Origin: Lotus japonicus
Taxonomy: Eukaryota > Streptophyta > Magnoliopsida > Fabales > Fabaceae
DNA length: 64,000 nt
Direction: 5' to 3'
Assembly (NCBI RefSeq): GCF_012489685.1
Contig: NC_080042.1
Location: 77,071,093 to 77,135,092, forward strand
In this document: positions 12,901-24,899 of the stretch, one piece after another
Position numbering within the stretch: the first letter of the stretch is position 1
Layout of the letters: every line of letters begins with the position of its first letter
The notes under the pieces: generated by a model
Told to the model about the DNA's origin: nothing
What the model saw: the letters and a program-made list of their open reading frames with translations, nothing else
Database searches by the model: none
Position numbers and translations under genes: made by a program

Positions 12901-14238
12901 GCCAAGAGAAGTGCTATACTATGTTTCCAACTTGGACACAAAAGAATGACAATTTTCTAGGGATAAAACCTAAAAAAATTAGAATTTGTTTGACAGAGAA
13001 TAAAACTACTATAAGCAACTGTATTTTTATTATACAGAAAATTCTAGAGAATTAATTTAAAAACAATATAGAGGAAATTCTAAATAAAACTCTCCCTATG
13101 TTGTGTCATAGCTGGTCCGAAGCCCGGATAAAGAAGGAAGGTTGTGTTAGGCCAGCAGCCAACATAAAACTGGCCATGTCTTTAATATAGATCATGTGAT
13201 TCATACAAACGACCTCACTTAGTGGGATAAGATTTTGTTTACTTTTATGTATATAGAAAATTATAGCAATATTCAAGGCCCAAAAAAATGAGAAAACTAA
13301 ATGAATTTCATCCACCAAAGATACTTACAGTGACGATAGAATCTAACTTCACGTCTGACTCTAATTGTTCATCCAACCAAAGAACAGAAGCCAAAGGTGC
13401 TGGATTTGCCAATCCAGTAGTTTCCAGCAATATATGGTCAAGCCTAAAGACACAAAAACTGCTTAATTGCGCCAAAATATATAGCAAAGCTGACTCACGT
13501 TGCTGAATACTACATCAATTCATGATAAATTGAAAACAGGGTTTGATGAAAGTGAACAACAACAATATGTAAGGGTCATTTATCATTCAATCACTTGAAT
13601 TTTCCATGACATTGCTTATTTGAAGTATTTGCTTGTTTGAAGTGTATGCTTGTTTTACCACAAGGTTGAAGTGTCTAAGTGTTTTACCTTTCCTTCCTCT
13701 GTACAAGCTGCTCAAGTGCTTGAACTAGACTATGTTTGACCGTGCAACATATACACCCATTGGCAAGCTCAACCCACTCTTCAACCATTGCACCGCCATC
13801 CCCTTCATTAATCATAGCTCTTTCCACGCCAATCTCCTCACCAAACTCATTCAGGATGACAGCAATCCTCTTTCCATGTTGCGAATTCAAAATATGATTC
13901 ACTAACTGAAAATCACAATTCCACATCACAAATCATTCAAACACCATCATTCCAAAAACCAATGTCAACAAGCAACAACAAGTGAAAAGGACATGACTTT
14001 ATACCACCCAATTGCCTAAAATTTAGATAAATGACAACCTGTGAGTCAATCATGTGCATAAGAACAAATGGGGTGTTTGGAAAAGAGAGCAGAGAAATGG
14101 AAAGCTTACAGTAGACTTGCCAGCACCAAGATAGCCGGTGATGAGGGTGACCCCAACAGAAGATTGTTGAGAAACGGATTCATCAAGCCCTTGAATCTGA
14201 ACAGCAAGAGGTGCTTCTTCATCTTCGTCGTGCTCCAT
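9903..14238 (-). CDS. ZNG1: G3E/COBW-domain GTPase, ZNG1-type zinc metallochaperone, 9 exons
   Basis: P-loop GTPase of the G3E family. The eukaryotic ZNG1 (CBWD) branch delivers zinc to client enzymes such as methionine aminopeptidase; transfer to this plant protein is by homology. Exons (minus strand): 14238-14110, 13905-13688, 13443-13329, 12756-12667, 12364-12194, 12111-11992, 11676-11566, 10143-10062, 9961-9903; total 1,095 nt, 364 residues. All assigned splice sites are GT-AG and keep the frame. Motifs: Walker A GYLGAGKST (35-43), zinc-binding CICC (94-97) in ELANGCICCTVKHS, ETTG (123-126), guanine-specificity NKVD (190-193), and a C-terminal half with DKTRIWLEEILW, MDVYRCKGVLS and ENRMNKIVFIG. 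There is no transit peptide, so it should be cytosolic, unlike the plastid COBW paralogues. I chose MEHDEDEE as the start; an in-frame ATG at 14316 would add 26 residues. Upstream, the minus strand has AAACCCTA words near 14380-14415, like telo-boxes. Confidence 0.92.
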
Positions 14239-14784
14239 CTTCGACTGCTTGGTTTTCTTTCTTGTGTTTCTGTTTCGCACTTGTTCTTCTATTTCCAACA
14301 AGTTTTCGGTTCTCATTCATACCATGATTATAAAATGTGTCTATACATAATTGCATGTGTTCTTGGATTAAACATAGGGTTTATTAATTATTATCAAACA
14401 AAGAAGATAGGGTTTATTCTGAATTTTTTAAGAAAAAGTATATTTGTTGTTTTCATGATTTTTCTTCTCAAAAATAAAACTAAACGAAAAAATATTTTGA
14501 CATGATAAAAAAAAACTAGTAAAAAAAACATCATTCAATGAATTTAAAGTTGCTAGAACCAGTTTACAAATTGCATGTTTGAATGCACACTAAAAATAGG
14601 TTTTCACATTGGAATGAGAATTAATTTTGGAAGAAGATGCTCCTATTAGCTTTTGTGGTAATATTTGAACATAAATACGAAGATGCTATAAGTAATTTTT
14701 CCATAGAAAATACTAGGTAGATCTATAGGAATATCTTAAGATGTAATCTTTTACTAACGAATTAGAAAATTGTGCAACTTAGAG
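14239..14784. other. Leader/promoter of the ZNG1-type gene and spacer
   Basis: The left end holds the 5' UTR and promoter of the minus-strand G3E gene, including two AAACCCTA-like words on the minus strand (about 14380 and 14412). The remainder is AT-rich without a recognisable feature. Confidence 0.4.
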
Positions 14785-15393
14785 AGCCATGGATTTTCAG
14801 CTTGGATGGTTCTTGCAAAACCTTATATGTATTGTTTGTTTCATATTCTTTAGGAAATAACATATAAACCACACAAAAGTACTTTTTTTGAAAGAAAGAA
14901 AAAGAAGGGGTTTTCTTTTCAAAACAAAAAAACATTGTTTGATCCATATCCACGATTTTAATTTTATTGAAATCAGCAATGGGTAAGCTAAGTTGTTTTC
15001 TTACTTAAAAGGCTTCTTGATCTATTGGTTTTTGGAGATTATCCAATCTCAATTAGAAGCAGAGTAGGGAGTAGGCTGCCAAAATTTTCTAAATCTCAAG
15101 CTAATCTTCTGAAGGGTTCATTAGATTTTGTGGGAATCAAACATTACACTACATTTTATGCAATGCACAATGTGCTTCTAAGTTCTAACTTACTTGGGGT
15201 TGTCCTTTATGACTACATTGCAGACTCTGGTGCCCTTATCTCAGTAAGTTAAAACTGAACCTTTATTAATCAGTCTCTTAAGTTTGTTGAACTGTTTATA
15301 ATTTGTGTTTTATGACTGAGCCTAATTGATGCTATTTTGTATCTTTTTCCAACACCTTTCAGCATTCAATGGTACTCACATTATTGGAGAAAA
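14785..15393 (+). pseudogene. Beta-glucosidase (GH1) relic
   Basis: Three pieces match consecutive stretches of plant family 1 beta-glucosidases. RAMDFQLGWFLQNL lies near 14782-14823, VFGDYPISIRSRVGSRLPKFS with the GSLDFVGIKHYTTFYA block at 15028-15165, and an exon-like AFNGTHIIGEK, flanked by AG and GT, at 15362-15393. The order is the one found in intact genes, but everything before and after (including both catalytic glutamate regions) is missing. A TAG lies just before the first piece in the same frame, and the FVGIKHYTTFY core (usually FVGINHYTTFY) has a substitution. No full-length gene can be formed. Confidence 0.75.
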
Positions 15394-18300
15394 GGTCAGC
15401 ACTGTAAAATTTAAAAACAGTGCATCAGATTTATGTTCTGTCCTCAACTCCATGTTGTTATCTGTATTTTACTTAGATGAGTCCAATCATAAAAGTACTA
15501 TCCTATTTAGGTCTCCAGAACTTTGGTAATGCTATGAATACATTGTTTTGTTACTCATTTTTTTTGGAAGGCCAAATTAAATGAATAAATAGTAGGGTGC
15601 TACAACCCAAGTAGAAAGGATGAGAAGCACAATGAATCAAGTGCGGTGCACCATTGGATCATTGCAGGATCATTACCCCCTTTAGCCTCTCTAGACGTGC
15701 CTCTCTCTTCTAGTATTTGTTATGAAAAATCTCTTTCAGCAAGCAGCTGGTCTAGTAGTTGAAACATTTGCATAATTGCATGGACAGCATTGTATAAACC
15801 AAGTGAGTAAGCAAGTCGACACGAGAAGGGGAGAGATGGACCTAGACTAGCAAATGGGACATTGGACCGGTCCAATGGGGCCATCAGCCCAAGTCTTAAA
15901 ACACACAAATGTACATTTTTTTCCTGTACTTTTCAATGGATTAATAAAATTTAACAGTGTAAGTTTATTGACCAAAAAAAGTTTGTTTCACAAAAAATAA
16001 CAGTGTAAGTTTTGTATAGTTTTGAATTTTTGTTAGTATTTTTATTTTATTTTGATGATAAAAATGAAAGAGTATCTCCAAATTACCGGATAGAGCAACG
16101 ACGTCATATTAAAAAGATCAGCAGAGACTCACTCCTAAATAGGAGCATCAATAACGTTTTTTTTTTATGACCATTCATATACACGGTCACAATAACTTTT
16201 GTCCAGTTGTATTACGTACATGCTATAACAATTAACAAGTCACTTTTATTTCATGACACACCATGTTTTTTAAACTTCACGTTAGCTTAGCTTTAATCAC
16301 ATCACCATGTGAAAGCTCCATATAATGATGATGAAAAATAAATTTGAGTTTTGCCTTTACTTTTCAAGGAAAGTTCCCCACAGGTCATGCTAGCTAGACA
16401 AAAACCAGAAAGGGTCAGAAAACGGTAAAAGTTGAGTGGCATTCCATGAAACGAAAAGATGATCTAAGTGAGTAAGTGATATATCACCAGCCTCACATGA
16501 CTTGGACTTGTTGGTATTTCGTTAATCTAGCCAACTCTTCAGGAAATCAATGTTGACAATGGAAGCCACATTTGACATTTTATTTTGGTATTAATTGTTT
16601 TTTCTTTTTCTTTTCTCTTTTCTACCGAAGCATTTGATCACCTTCCATTATGCAGTATTGAGTTTTTTAATTTTCATGCAAAATCTAAAAAATGTGGTAT
16701 CCAAATTTCTTGGTGGTTTTCAGTGTTAACTCGTGCATGCTCTCCTTTGGACACCTCCTCTATCCCAAATCATTAATTCAGCACCCACCTAATTAATTAA
16801 TAAATGGGACAATTAAGAAAATTATTCCATGAACAAGTATGAAAATCTCAATGATGATACAGTTACGAGTTTAATATATAATCTCAAACTTACATAAAAA
16901 GTAATGTACGTACCCACTTTAAATCTAAGACTTTTACATAAAGGGACACATTAATTAGAAATATGTAGTGATTCATATGAGTTCCCTTACGTAGATATTT
17001 GATCTTTGTATATATGAAGCTTATATTATATAGTTGTCATTGCTAAAATCATCAACTAACTGCCTTAATGAGATCTTGCATGAACCAATATAAAGGAGTC
17101 TTCTAATTAAAGAAACCAAGATGTGAGACTTCAATATTGTATATTGTATATATAATATAATTTATGATATATTATTTACTACGATTTCTAGAAGCAAATA
17201 ATGATCACCTGATGAAATGGCTTAAGAATGTGGTTTAGCAAGAGTATGAAATAAGAAAAGGCCATTCTGGTGATATTCCGAAATGAGTTGTTGGACGGCA
17301 GCTTTTCTTCAAGAGATGAGAATATATGCACTTTAATACATATTGATTCAAGAACCACTCCAATTAACAGTACTGTCACAAAGTGGAAAATTAAATTAAC
17401 AAAAAAAGAAAAAAATCCCAAAACACATTTTGTGTCATGCTGGGTGTTACAAATGCTACATTTACTTTGTTGAGTTCAATTCAACTACCTTCCACGTTAC
17501 TCCTCTGTTCATGTGAGACACTGACTTTCCTCAAGTTCAAAGCTTCCCCACCGTTTCAGAAAAAATAAATTTTCCTCAGCTCAACTTCTTATTGCTCCAC
17601 TCAATCTCGGTTGCGGTGATTAAAAGAGGTCGTTTAACTTTATGAGATTGATACTTCAATTTTTAAGAGAGACACTCTTGAAGAAGACCGTGGCTTTTAT
17701 CACAATCAAATGAAATATTTATAATTGTCTCCATATATGGTCACATAAAAAAATTATTGTTTTGTTTTTCATTGGATTTCAGAGCTTCAGATTTTTTTCA
17801 AGCATACATAGCAAAACCGGATAAGTCAAGGTATTAATTCATGATTCATTAGTGGCTTAAATAAGTTTTTCTTCTGCAAAATATATCTTTTTTTTTCATC
17901 CGTGGAATTTTTGTTTGTTTAACATCCTTTCAAAATTGCACGTTTTGTTTTTAGTTTTTTCTATCCAATCTAAAAGAAATTACACGCGGCCTAAGTTAAA
18001 TGATTATTGTGTTTATTCGCGTATATTCTTGCATTAATTGTATTTATTTCGTTTAGATTGGATGGAAAATGTGACTGCAAAGACTAAAAAACAAAACAAG
18101 GATGTTAATTTTTTTTCCAATAATGAAAAATAAAAATGATGTATTATGTAGGGACGAAAAACTTATTTAAACTTTCATTAGTGGTTAAATCGTGATCACA
18201 TTCAAGGAACACAAAGTGTGTCTTGAGAAGTCGATTCTCTACTCTTGCAAAATGTAACTCAGTCCTCCTTTTAGTCCACAAGTCCTGAAACCACCAAGTC

Positions 18301-18480
18301 TTTAAGAAAGACGAAACATATCTTATAAGGTCAGCCATCCACCCGTGTCGGATGTACTCAGTCTCCCTTTAGGACCACTGGCCCCAAAGACACACAAAGT
18401 TTTTGAAGAGGTCGAAGTTTGTCTTTTGAAGTTAGTCTTCTGCTTGTAGAAAATGTAACTTGTTTTTCCATTTAGCCCAT
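15394..18480. other. AT-rich spacer
   Basis: No coding sequence is recognisable. Short open frames (for example 15720-15908 and 16585-16776) lack motifs. At 18180-18480 there are two related segments with CTTGCAAAATGTAACTCAGT/CTTGTAGAAAATGTAACTTG and TTTAGTCCAC/TTTAGCCCATG words, suggesting an old local duplication. Confidence 0.45.
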
Positions 18481-18530
18481 GTATAGTTTCTTAGTATACA
18501 CACTGAGGTTTTAAAAGAATTACTTTCGAA

Positions 18531-18987
18531 ATTTAATATTGAAATAGTTTCTTAGTATATGCATTGAAATACCCTTTAAGAAAAAGATAAGGAATACAAT
18601 GTCGATTTAATCATGCAGATATGACCACCAAAGGAAATGTTGCATTTCTTAGACTAAAGTGAATTTATTCTTCACCCTACCACACACTTGTTCCCGCCTT
18701 TATTGGATTCGCGCCAATTTGAATACCCAATTAGACAAAACGTATACTTATAATATTGTCGGATTTTAATATTGAAATAGTTTCTTAGTAAATGCATTGA
18801 AATACCCTTCTAAGAAAAAAGGTAAAGACTATCGTTTTGATTTAATCAAGCAGATACAACCACCAAAGGAAATGTACATTTCTCCCACCAGGTCAATTTA
18901 TTATTCACCCTACCCCACACATGTCCCCGCCTTTATTGGATTCGCGCCAATTTGAATACTCAATTAGACAAGATGTAAACATATAAT
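18531..18987 (+). repeat. Tandem direct duplication upstream of the UDP-glucose dehydrogenase gene
   Basis: Copy 1 (about 18531-18757) and copy 2 (about 18764-18987) share TTTAATATTGAAATAG, TTTCTTAGTA, TGCATTGAAATACCCTT, ACCACCAAAGGAAATGT and a highly conserved block CGCCTTTATTGGATTCGCGC continuing into CAATTTGAATAC. Each copy holds GCGCCAAT (18711-18718 and 18944-18951), which read in reverse (ATTGGCGC) fits the E2F consensus WTTSSCSS. A further short piece of the same unit (ATAGTTTCTTAGTATA) precedes copy 1 near 18484. The element lies 0.7-1.1 kb before the predicted start of transcription. Confidence 0.7.
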
Positions 18988-19027
18988 TCTACAATGACGC
19001 AAGTATGCAAACCTATTAAGCACCTCA

Positions 19028-19240
19028 TTATTCACCCACTACCCGTACCTTCACACCTGAAAATATGTTTATCAACAGAACCTCGTGCATCATCCCTCTC
19101 AGACCCTCTGCAACCAAAATATACAAGAATGTCGCCATAAGATCACACTGTCCCAACACTCTAAATATTTTAAACTCGTCTGTCAGGCTCTCATTAACTA
19201 AGACTGAAACTTCAACTGTTTGGAAATGCACTCATTTCTC
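19028..19240 (-). mobile_element. Decayed LINE reverse transcriptase fragment
   Basis: The minus-strand frame reads VSVLVNESLTDEFKIF, then a damaged version of the GLRQGDP motif, then LYILVAEGLRGMM. This is the fingers/palm junction of plant L1-type reverse transcriptases, and the same segment is preserved in the LINE near 62.4 kb. Only about 65 residues remain and the key GLRQGDP motif is altered. It sits about 400 bp before the TATA box of the dehydrogenase gene. Confidence 0.65.
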
Positions 19241-19662
19241 ATCAAACCCCAATCTTTGAGTGATACGTTTGATATTTATTAAGCAATGTCGGCTTTTGGT
19301 ATTATAGATGAACTTCCCTCTCCCGCCACCCGCCCGCCCGTCCCTGACAGAGGCACAAAGCTAACCTCATCATATTCTGATGTTGCCAACTTGAACCGAA
19401 TTACGTCGTCTATAGAAGATACATGTGATCAAACCAAAATTTAGTAAAAACACATGAAGAAGCAAAGATTAGAAAAGCAAAAAACGTGTTGGACACAAGG
19501 GCAATGATAATGATGGTAGTAATGCATTTCTCACGGAAACTAATGAAACTATGGTCTATGGGGCTGGGTTAGATCTTGGTGATGACTGGACTGCTTTTTG
19601 AAACGCAAATTGCCAAATGCTGATTGATGATGCTACGTGACACACACTCTCTCCCTCTCTCA

Positions 19663-19672
19663 CTATATAAAT
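19663..19672 (+). promoter_or_regulatory. TATA box of the UDP-glucose dehydrogenase gene
   Basis: CTATATAAAT is a canonical plant TATA box. It is preceded by a CT-rich stretch (CTCTCTCCCTCTCTC), followed by another pyrimidine-rich stretch (TCTCTCTTTCTTCTC), and lies about 75 bp before the 5' UTR donor site. The predicted transcription start is near 19695. Confidence 0.7.
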
Positions 19673-19745
19673 CCTCACGCGTCTCTCTTTCTTCTCATTC
19701 CATTCCATCAGATCTCTCTCTTGCGATCTCAACCTCTCTAACAAG

Positions 19746-20433
19746 GTAATTCCCATTTCTTCTTCCTTCCAATTCGCTTCTCTGGTTAACAAAGTTTGTT
19801 TTTTGCTTCATACCCATTTTTCCTTTTCCAATTGCCTTTCGATTTTGCCTTCTGGGTATTCCTGTTTCTGTCCTCAATTCAAATGCCGACATCGCCATTA
19901 CCCTTTTGGGTGTGGTTGTTTGTTTCTGAATTGTGGATGGATCGATCTCTTGTTTTGGCTGTTTTCGTTTGAATGGATCGTTGGATCTGATGGCTGAATA
20001 TATTTTATGTCGAGATTCTGATTCCTCAATTTGTTTTGTCCCTTGTTTCGTGTGTGTGTGTGTGTTTGCGTGTGTTTGTGCATGTGTGTGTAGAAACCGA
20101 GGGTGATTCCTGAGCTTAATAGTTCAATAGTTTTTATTTAACCATTCTGCATGTTCTCTCCTCTGGATCTGCAAACTTTTTTGTGATTAACTCACATGAA
20201 AATTATAGATCTTGTTCTCCCTGTGATTATACTCATGTTTTTTCATAGTGATCATGTTCTGTAATGTTATATATTTGGATTTGGATGTTGGATGAATTTC
20301 ATTGTTTGATCTTTCAATTATTCACCTTTGGATCATGATACCTTGTTAGTGGTTAATGAACAATTCAATAGTAAAATTTGAATTTCTTGTGTGTTGTTTT
20401 GAGATTGGGGTATTTTTTTTTAATGTGATGCAG
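19746..20433 (+). other. 5' UTR intron of the UDP-glucose dehydrogenase gene
   Basis: A good donor (ACAAG, then GTAATT) and a good acceptor (TGATGCAG, then GTTGCTGAGG) bracket a 688-bp T-rich intron. It leaves a 24-nt leader segment before the ATG. A leader intron directly ahead of an uninterrupted coding region is typical for plant UGD genes and often boosts expression. It includes a GT microsatellite (about 20050-20093). Confidence 0.75.
20050..20093 (+). repeat. GT microsatellite
   Basis: An interrupted (GT)n run (CGTGTGTGTGTGTGTG, then TTTGCGTGTG variants) lies in the leader intron of the dehydrogenase gene. It is likely length-polymorphic. Confidence 0.85.
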
Positions 20434-20457
20434 GTTGCTGAGGACTAACAAGCGAAA

Positions 20458-21903
20458 ATGGTGAAGATTTGCTGCATTGGAGCTGGGTATGTCGGTGGCC
20501 CAACCATGGCTGTGATTGCCCTGAAGTGTCCTGAGATTGAGGTGGTTGTGGTGGACATTGCCACGCCGCGAATCAATGCCTGGAACAGCGATCACTTGCC
20601 GATTTATGAGCCGGGCCTTGATGATGTGGTGAAGCAGTGCAGGGGAAAGAACCTCTTCTTCAGCACTGATGTGGAGAAGCATGTTGCTGAGGCTGACATT
20701 GTCTTTGTCTCAGTGAACACCCCAACAAAAACTCAGGGTCTTGGAGCTGGCAAAGCAGCTGATCTGACTTACTGGGAGAGTGCTGCTAGGATGATTGCTG
20801 ATGTCTCCAAATCTGACAAGATTGTGGTTGAGAAATCCACTGTCCCTGTCAAAACAGCAGAGGCAATTGAGAGGATTCTCACTCACAATAGGAAGGGCAT
20901 CAATTTCACAATTTTGTCTAACCCTGAGTTTCTTGCTGAAGGTACAGCTATTCAGGATCTGTTCAACCCTGATAGAGTCCTCATTGGAGGAAGGGAAACC
21001 CCAGAAGGTCAAAAGGCAATTCATACCCTGAGAGATGTTTATGCTCATTGGGTCCCTATTGACAGAATCCTCTGCACCAATCTGTGGTCTGCTGAACTCT
21101 CAAAGCTTGCTGCCAATGCTTTCCTGGCACAGAGGATCTCTTCTGTGAATGCCATGTCAGCCCTCTGTGAGGCAACTGGTGCTGATGTCTATCAGGTATC
21201 CCACTCAATTGGGACTGACTCAAGAATTGGGCCCAAGTTCCTGAATGCCAGTGTTGGTTTTGGTGGATCTTGCTTCCAGAAGGATATACTGAACCTGGTC
21301 TATATCTGTGAGTGCAATGGCCTTCCAGAAGTGGCCAATTACTGGAAACAGGTCATCAAGGTGAATGACTACCAGAAAGCTCGGTTCGTGAACCGGGTGG
21401 TTTCTTCGATGTTCAACACAGTCTCAGGGAAGAAGATTGCTATTCTGGGTTTTGCTTTCAAGAAGGACACCGGTGACACTAGGGAGACCCCAGCCATTGA
21501 TGTGTGCAAGGGGCTGATAGGAGACAAGGCCAAGTTGAGCATTTATGATCCTCAGGTTTCTGAAGAGCAGATCTTGAAGGATCTGTCAATGAAGAAGTTT
21601 GATTGGGATCACCCTGCTCACCTTCAACCAACAAGCCCCACTTCCAACAACCAGCAGGTGTCTGTGGTTTGGGATGCCTTTGAAGCAGTCAAGGATGCAC
21701 ATGGTATTTGTATTCTGACCGAGTGGGATGAGTTCAAGACACTTGATTACCAGAAGGTTTATGATAACATGCAGAAGCCTGCATTCGTATTTGATGGCAG
21801 GAATGTTGTGGATGACAAAAAGCTGAGGGAAATTGGTTTCATTGTTTACTCCATCGGCAAGCCACTAGACGCTTGGCTCAAGGACATGCCTGCAGTGGCT
21901 TAA
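20458..21903 (+). CDS. UGD: UDP-glucose 6-dehydrogenase
   Basis: Cytosolic enzyme that oxidises UDP-glucose to UDP-glucuronate with two NAD+, supplying precursors of pectin, glucuronoxylan, UDP-xylose and UDP-arabinose. The CDS is a single exon of 481 residues, the normal plant length. N-terminal Rossmann domain: GAGYVGG at 8-14 and the family block [20 protein letters not shown] at about 85-104. Catalytic features: E157 region ([11 protein letters not shown]), K216 and N220 in [17 protein letters not shown], nucleophile C272 in [10 protein letters not shown], and D276. The C-terminal UDP-binding domain includes [18 protein letters not shown]. It ends with the conserved WLKDMPAVA. The start follows the leader AGGACTAACAAGCGAAA; no upstream in-frame ATG competes. 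GC content is higher than the surroundings, as usual for a highly expressed gene. Confidence 0.98.
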   Translation: MVKICCIGAGYVGGPTMAVIALKCPEIEVVVVDIATPRINAWNSDHLPIYEPGLDDVVKQCRGKNLFFSTDVEKHVAEADIVFVSVNTPTKTQGLGAGKAADLTYWESAARMIADVSKSDKIVVEKSTVPVKTAEAIERILTHNRKGINFTILSNPEFLAEGTAIQDLFNPDRVLIGGRETPEGQKAIHTLRDVYAHWVPIDRILCTNLWSAELSKLAANAFLAQRISSVNAMSALCEATGADVYQVSHSIGTDSRIGPKFLNASVGFGGSCFQKDILNLVYICECNGLPEVANYWKQVIKVNDYQKARFVNRVVSSMFNTVSGKKIAILGFAFKKDTGDTRETPAIDVCKGLIGDKAKLSIYDPQVSEEQILKDLSMKKFDWDHPAHLQPTSPTSNNQQVSVVWDAFEAVKDAHGICILTEWDEFKTLDYQKVYDNMQKPAFVFDGRNVVDDKKLREIGFIVYSIGKPLDAWLKDMPAVA

Positions 21904-22160
21904 AGGAGAAGTACAATCTGGAGTTGAATTTGTTGGTGTTTCAGAGAGAATGTGCCCATTTCCTGATATATTATCATGCTATTCTTATAGTTTAGACTTA
22001 TGTTGCTATTTACTCTTGATGGTACTTTGATTTTATCAGGCTTTATCTTATGTTAGGGCTTCATTGCCTTCATATATTGTCTTTAGCTAGCCAAAAATCT
22101 TATTTGTTGACCTGGTTTAATGTAATAAATGAGTATTGGAGGAATTTTTATACAATGGAT
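21904..22160 (+). other. 3' UTR of the UDP-glucose dehydrogenase gene
   Basis: T-rich sequence follows the stop codon. A canonical AATAAA at 22124-22129 is the best polyadenylation signal, so the transcript probably ends near 22145-22160. Confidence 0.55.
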
Positions 22161-23280
22161 CATCATTTGTTTTATGTTTCTTTTGTTACTTTTATGGGAT
22201 GCAATACTCTTTACTTTCTTACACTACCTGCATCCTTTCATTTAGGCCGTATATAAGGTGGACCAACATTTAGGGTATAAGGGGGACCAACATTGCAAGT
22301 TCAAGACAGTGCATAAATTAATCAATGTGTAGAGTCAAATAAAAAGATCAGTCCGAGGCAGCTAAAGCTTGGCAGAAATTTATTAATTGTTGATATCCAT
22401 TGTTTCCTAGCATTGCTAAGTAAATACTAAATAGACATTTTGCATCTCATTTTTTTCCAAATTTCTTACTCACAAGTCACAACCCAATCTAGCCTGCGTC
22501 TTGTTAGTTGTTACCTATATTGCATCATCTTAAATGATTGAAAAATAATACATGTCTGCTACTTGCTCTTCTCATCTTCTAGGATTCTATGTCTTGCTTT
22601 CATTCGTTACAGTTTTTGCTCAAGGTCTCAAGGAAATATTATATTCCTTTGTAGTCCCAAATTAAAATAATTTTCAATAAACTTCAATAGAAAACAGAAG
22701 ATGTGGGGTAGATCGGGTTTTACAATGTTTAAATTTCCGCTAACACTTGTGTAAACAAATATTAACACTCATTCTATAAGATAAAAATATGAATGCTTCC
22801 TATAAATCAACCCTGTATGGAGTCTAATTTTAGAAATTCGCCCTCGTGGTCATTGACGACAACATGTTGTTATTTTCAGCATCACTGTGCGCTATTTTAT
22901 TCATTCGTTTTCTTTCTTTAGAATAGACTTGGTTACATGTTATTTTCCATACTTGTCGATTCTTCAGTTTTGTTTTTACTTTGTTTTTTCCATTACAGCC
23001 TAAGTTGGTGAAGTGTTTAACATTATTTAACTAGAGAAATATTCTATTCAAGTTCTCAGGGACATTCTTTCTGCATTGTAATTGAAAAATACTTTCTTTA
23101 TTGGCTCATTCAGTTATTCCTAGTTAATTAAGTTAAAGTGTAGTACACCGATGGGCGTTTGACCATATGCACACAGAAAAGTAATGAGTTAAATTATTAT
23201 ACATATCATCTAATTAAAATCAATCAATTTCTTATTTAATAATTAAATTTAAATTTAAAAATAGTGAAATTGAAAAATCG
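22161..23280. other. AT-rich spacer
   Basis: No coding, RNA or clear transposon sequence is visible. The content is AT-rich with short homopolymer runs. Confidence 0.45.
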
Positions 23281-24790
23281 AGAAGTGTGATAGAGAAGAT
23301 TCAAGCAATTACGACAATTAAAATCTGACTACCAAGATTATTTTTTGCAAAAAAAAAAAAACCAATAGTAATTTGATCTATAATCAAAAGAACTTTCAAC
23401 CACTTGGGTGTAATTTGGTCAGATCTAACCTGATGTTCAACCATTGTTGTAGAGCTCAAATAAACCTTACTGGGTAGACTTATCCTGAAGCTTAGGGCTG
23501 CTTGAATGCTCAACCATTGTTGTAGTCTCAAAGTCAAAGGGGAATTCCACAGTGAGTTGCGGTGGAGGGGGAGGGGAAATGGCGGTAGGTTTTGTGTGGG
23601 ATTGGAGTCAGTACTACAAATATAGAGTTGGAAAATAGAGAAGTGTGATCGAGAAGGATCAGGCAATTACAAGGGGGAGAGCGAGGATTAGGACTGAGGA
23701 GATGTACCTGGAGATCTAATATAAGCAATGAAGATTCGAGAGATCTAATAATGAGGCAAGGGGAGATGTACTTGGACGCCTTTTTCTAGGGGCAGCTGAC
23801 TCAGGTCATTAAATACTTGGTAAGCTAGCGAAGATTCTGGCGTAGAACCGGAGACTTGGTTGGCTGAATGCTCTAATGGTCCACAAATTCCAAGGCTTGG
23901 AGTTAAGAATCCTTAGTAATGAAGCTTTTACGCCTCCTAGGTTGGGCCTGCTTTGGTTATCTGTTCGACCCACAATATAATGGTCCAAATTTACGCCTAT
24001 AAAAAAATGGTCCAAATTTGTATTGTCTATGCTATAACATTGCAAATTCATTCTATTAAAGGGTTACTTTGTTTTCTCCTCTATTTAGTATAGTTTGGAT
24101 AGCCTTTTTGCCTTAATGAATCTTAGTAAGAAGAAGAATGATGCTAAGTGAAAAAAATGAAGGCTAAAGTGTCTCTCAAGAAAATGCCATGATAAAAATG
24201 GAGGTGGAGGTGGACCGGAAGATAATATGGCAATTTAAGTCATTAGAAAAGGTTTTATAAAATTATTTTGTATCAAAATAATACAAAATAATTTCCTTCG
24301 GGGAATTAACTACGAATTTACGACCATCGGTAAAAAACCGCCAACAATTAGTAGTTTTTATGCAATGTCGGAGGTTGCAATCATTGGCTTAAGAACCTTG
24401 AAATTGGAAATCAGATGAAAACCTAATCGCATGAACAATGATTTAAAATGGCAAGATGCATCTGTTTATGATTATGCTTATGCTTTTTCTAGGGTTTGTT
24501 TGGGATGTAGGTGGAGGGATTGTCGAGAGCATTTGTAATTTGATCTAAAATCGAAAGGACTTTCAATCAATTGGGCAGTAATTTGGTCATCTAACCTTAT
24601 GTTTAACCATTGTTGTAAGACCCAAATAAATCTTCCGGGTAGAAACCTGGGTAGATTTATCATGAGGCTGCCTGAATACTCAACTATTATTGTCCTCTCA
24701 AAGTCAAAGTGGAATTCCATAGTGAGTTATGGTTGAGGAGGAATGGTGGTAGGTTTTGTGTGGGATTGGAGTCAAAACTACAAATAGGGC
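23281..24790. repeat. Diverged direct repeats of an unidentified family
   Basis: A segment at about 23380-23620 recurs at about 24535-24780. Shared words in the same order are ATTTGATCTA, CTTTCAA, TAATTTGGTCA, CAACCATTGTTGTA, CAAAGTCAAAG, GGAATTCCA and GTTTTGTGTGGGATTGGAGTC. Separately, GAGAAGTGTGATAGAGAAGATTCA at 23280 recurs at 23637. The arrangement suggests two insertions of one repeat family, or a nested duplication. No terminal structure or coding capacity was found. Confidence 0.5.
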
Positions 24791-24850
24791 AATAGTTTGT
24801 AGCAGGTTGGGGTAGTGGTATTGGTTATGAAGAAGGGAAGGAGACGAAGA

Positions 24851-24895
24851 AAGAACGAAGAACGAAGAACGAAGAACGAAGAACGAAGAACGAAG
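24851..24895 (+). repeat. Heptanucleotide tandem repeat
   Basis: The unit AAGAACG is repeated about six times without visible interruption, ending in AAGCTTGC. It lies just after the second copy of the 23.4/24.6-kb repeat. Confidence 0.9.
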
Positions 24896-24899
24896 CTTG

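Noticed and set aside
2133..21903. Functional cluster of cell-wall genes (QUL-type methyltransferase and UGD)
   Set aside because: They are 14 kb apart on opposite strands, separated by an unrelated zinc chaperone gene, with no sign of co-regulation.
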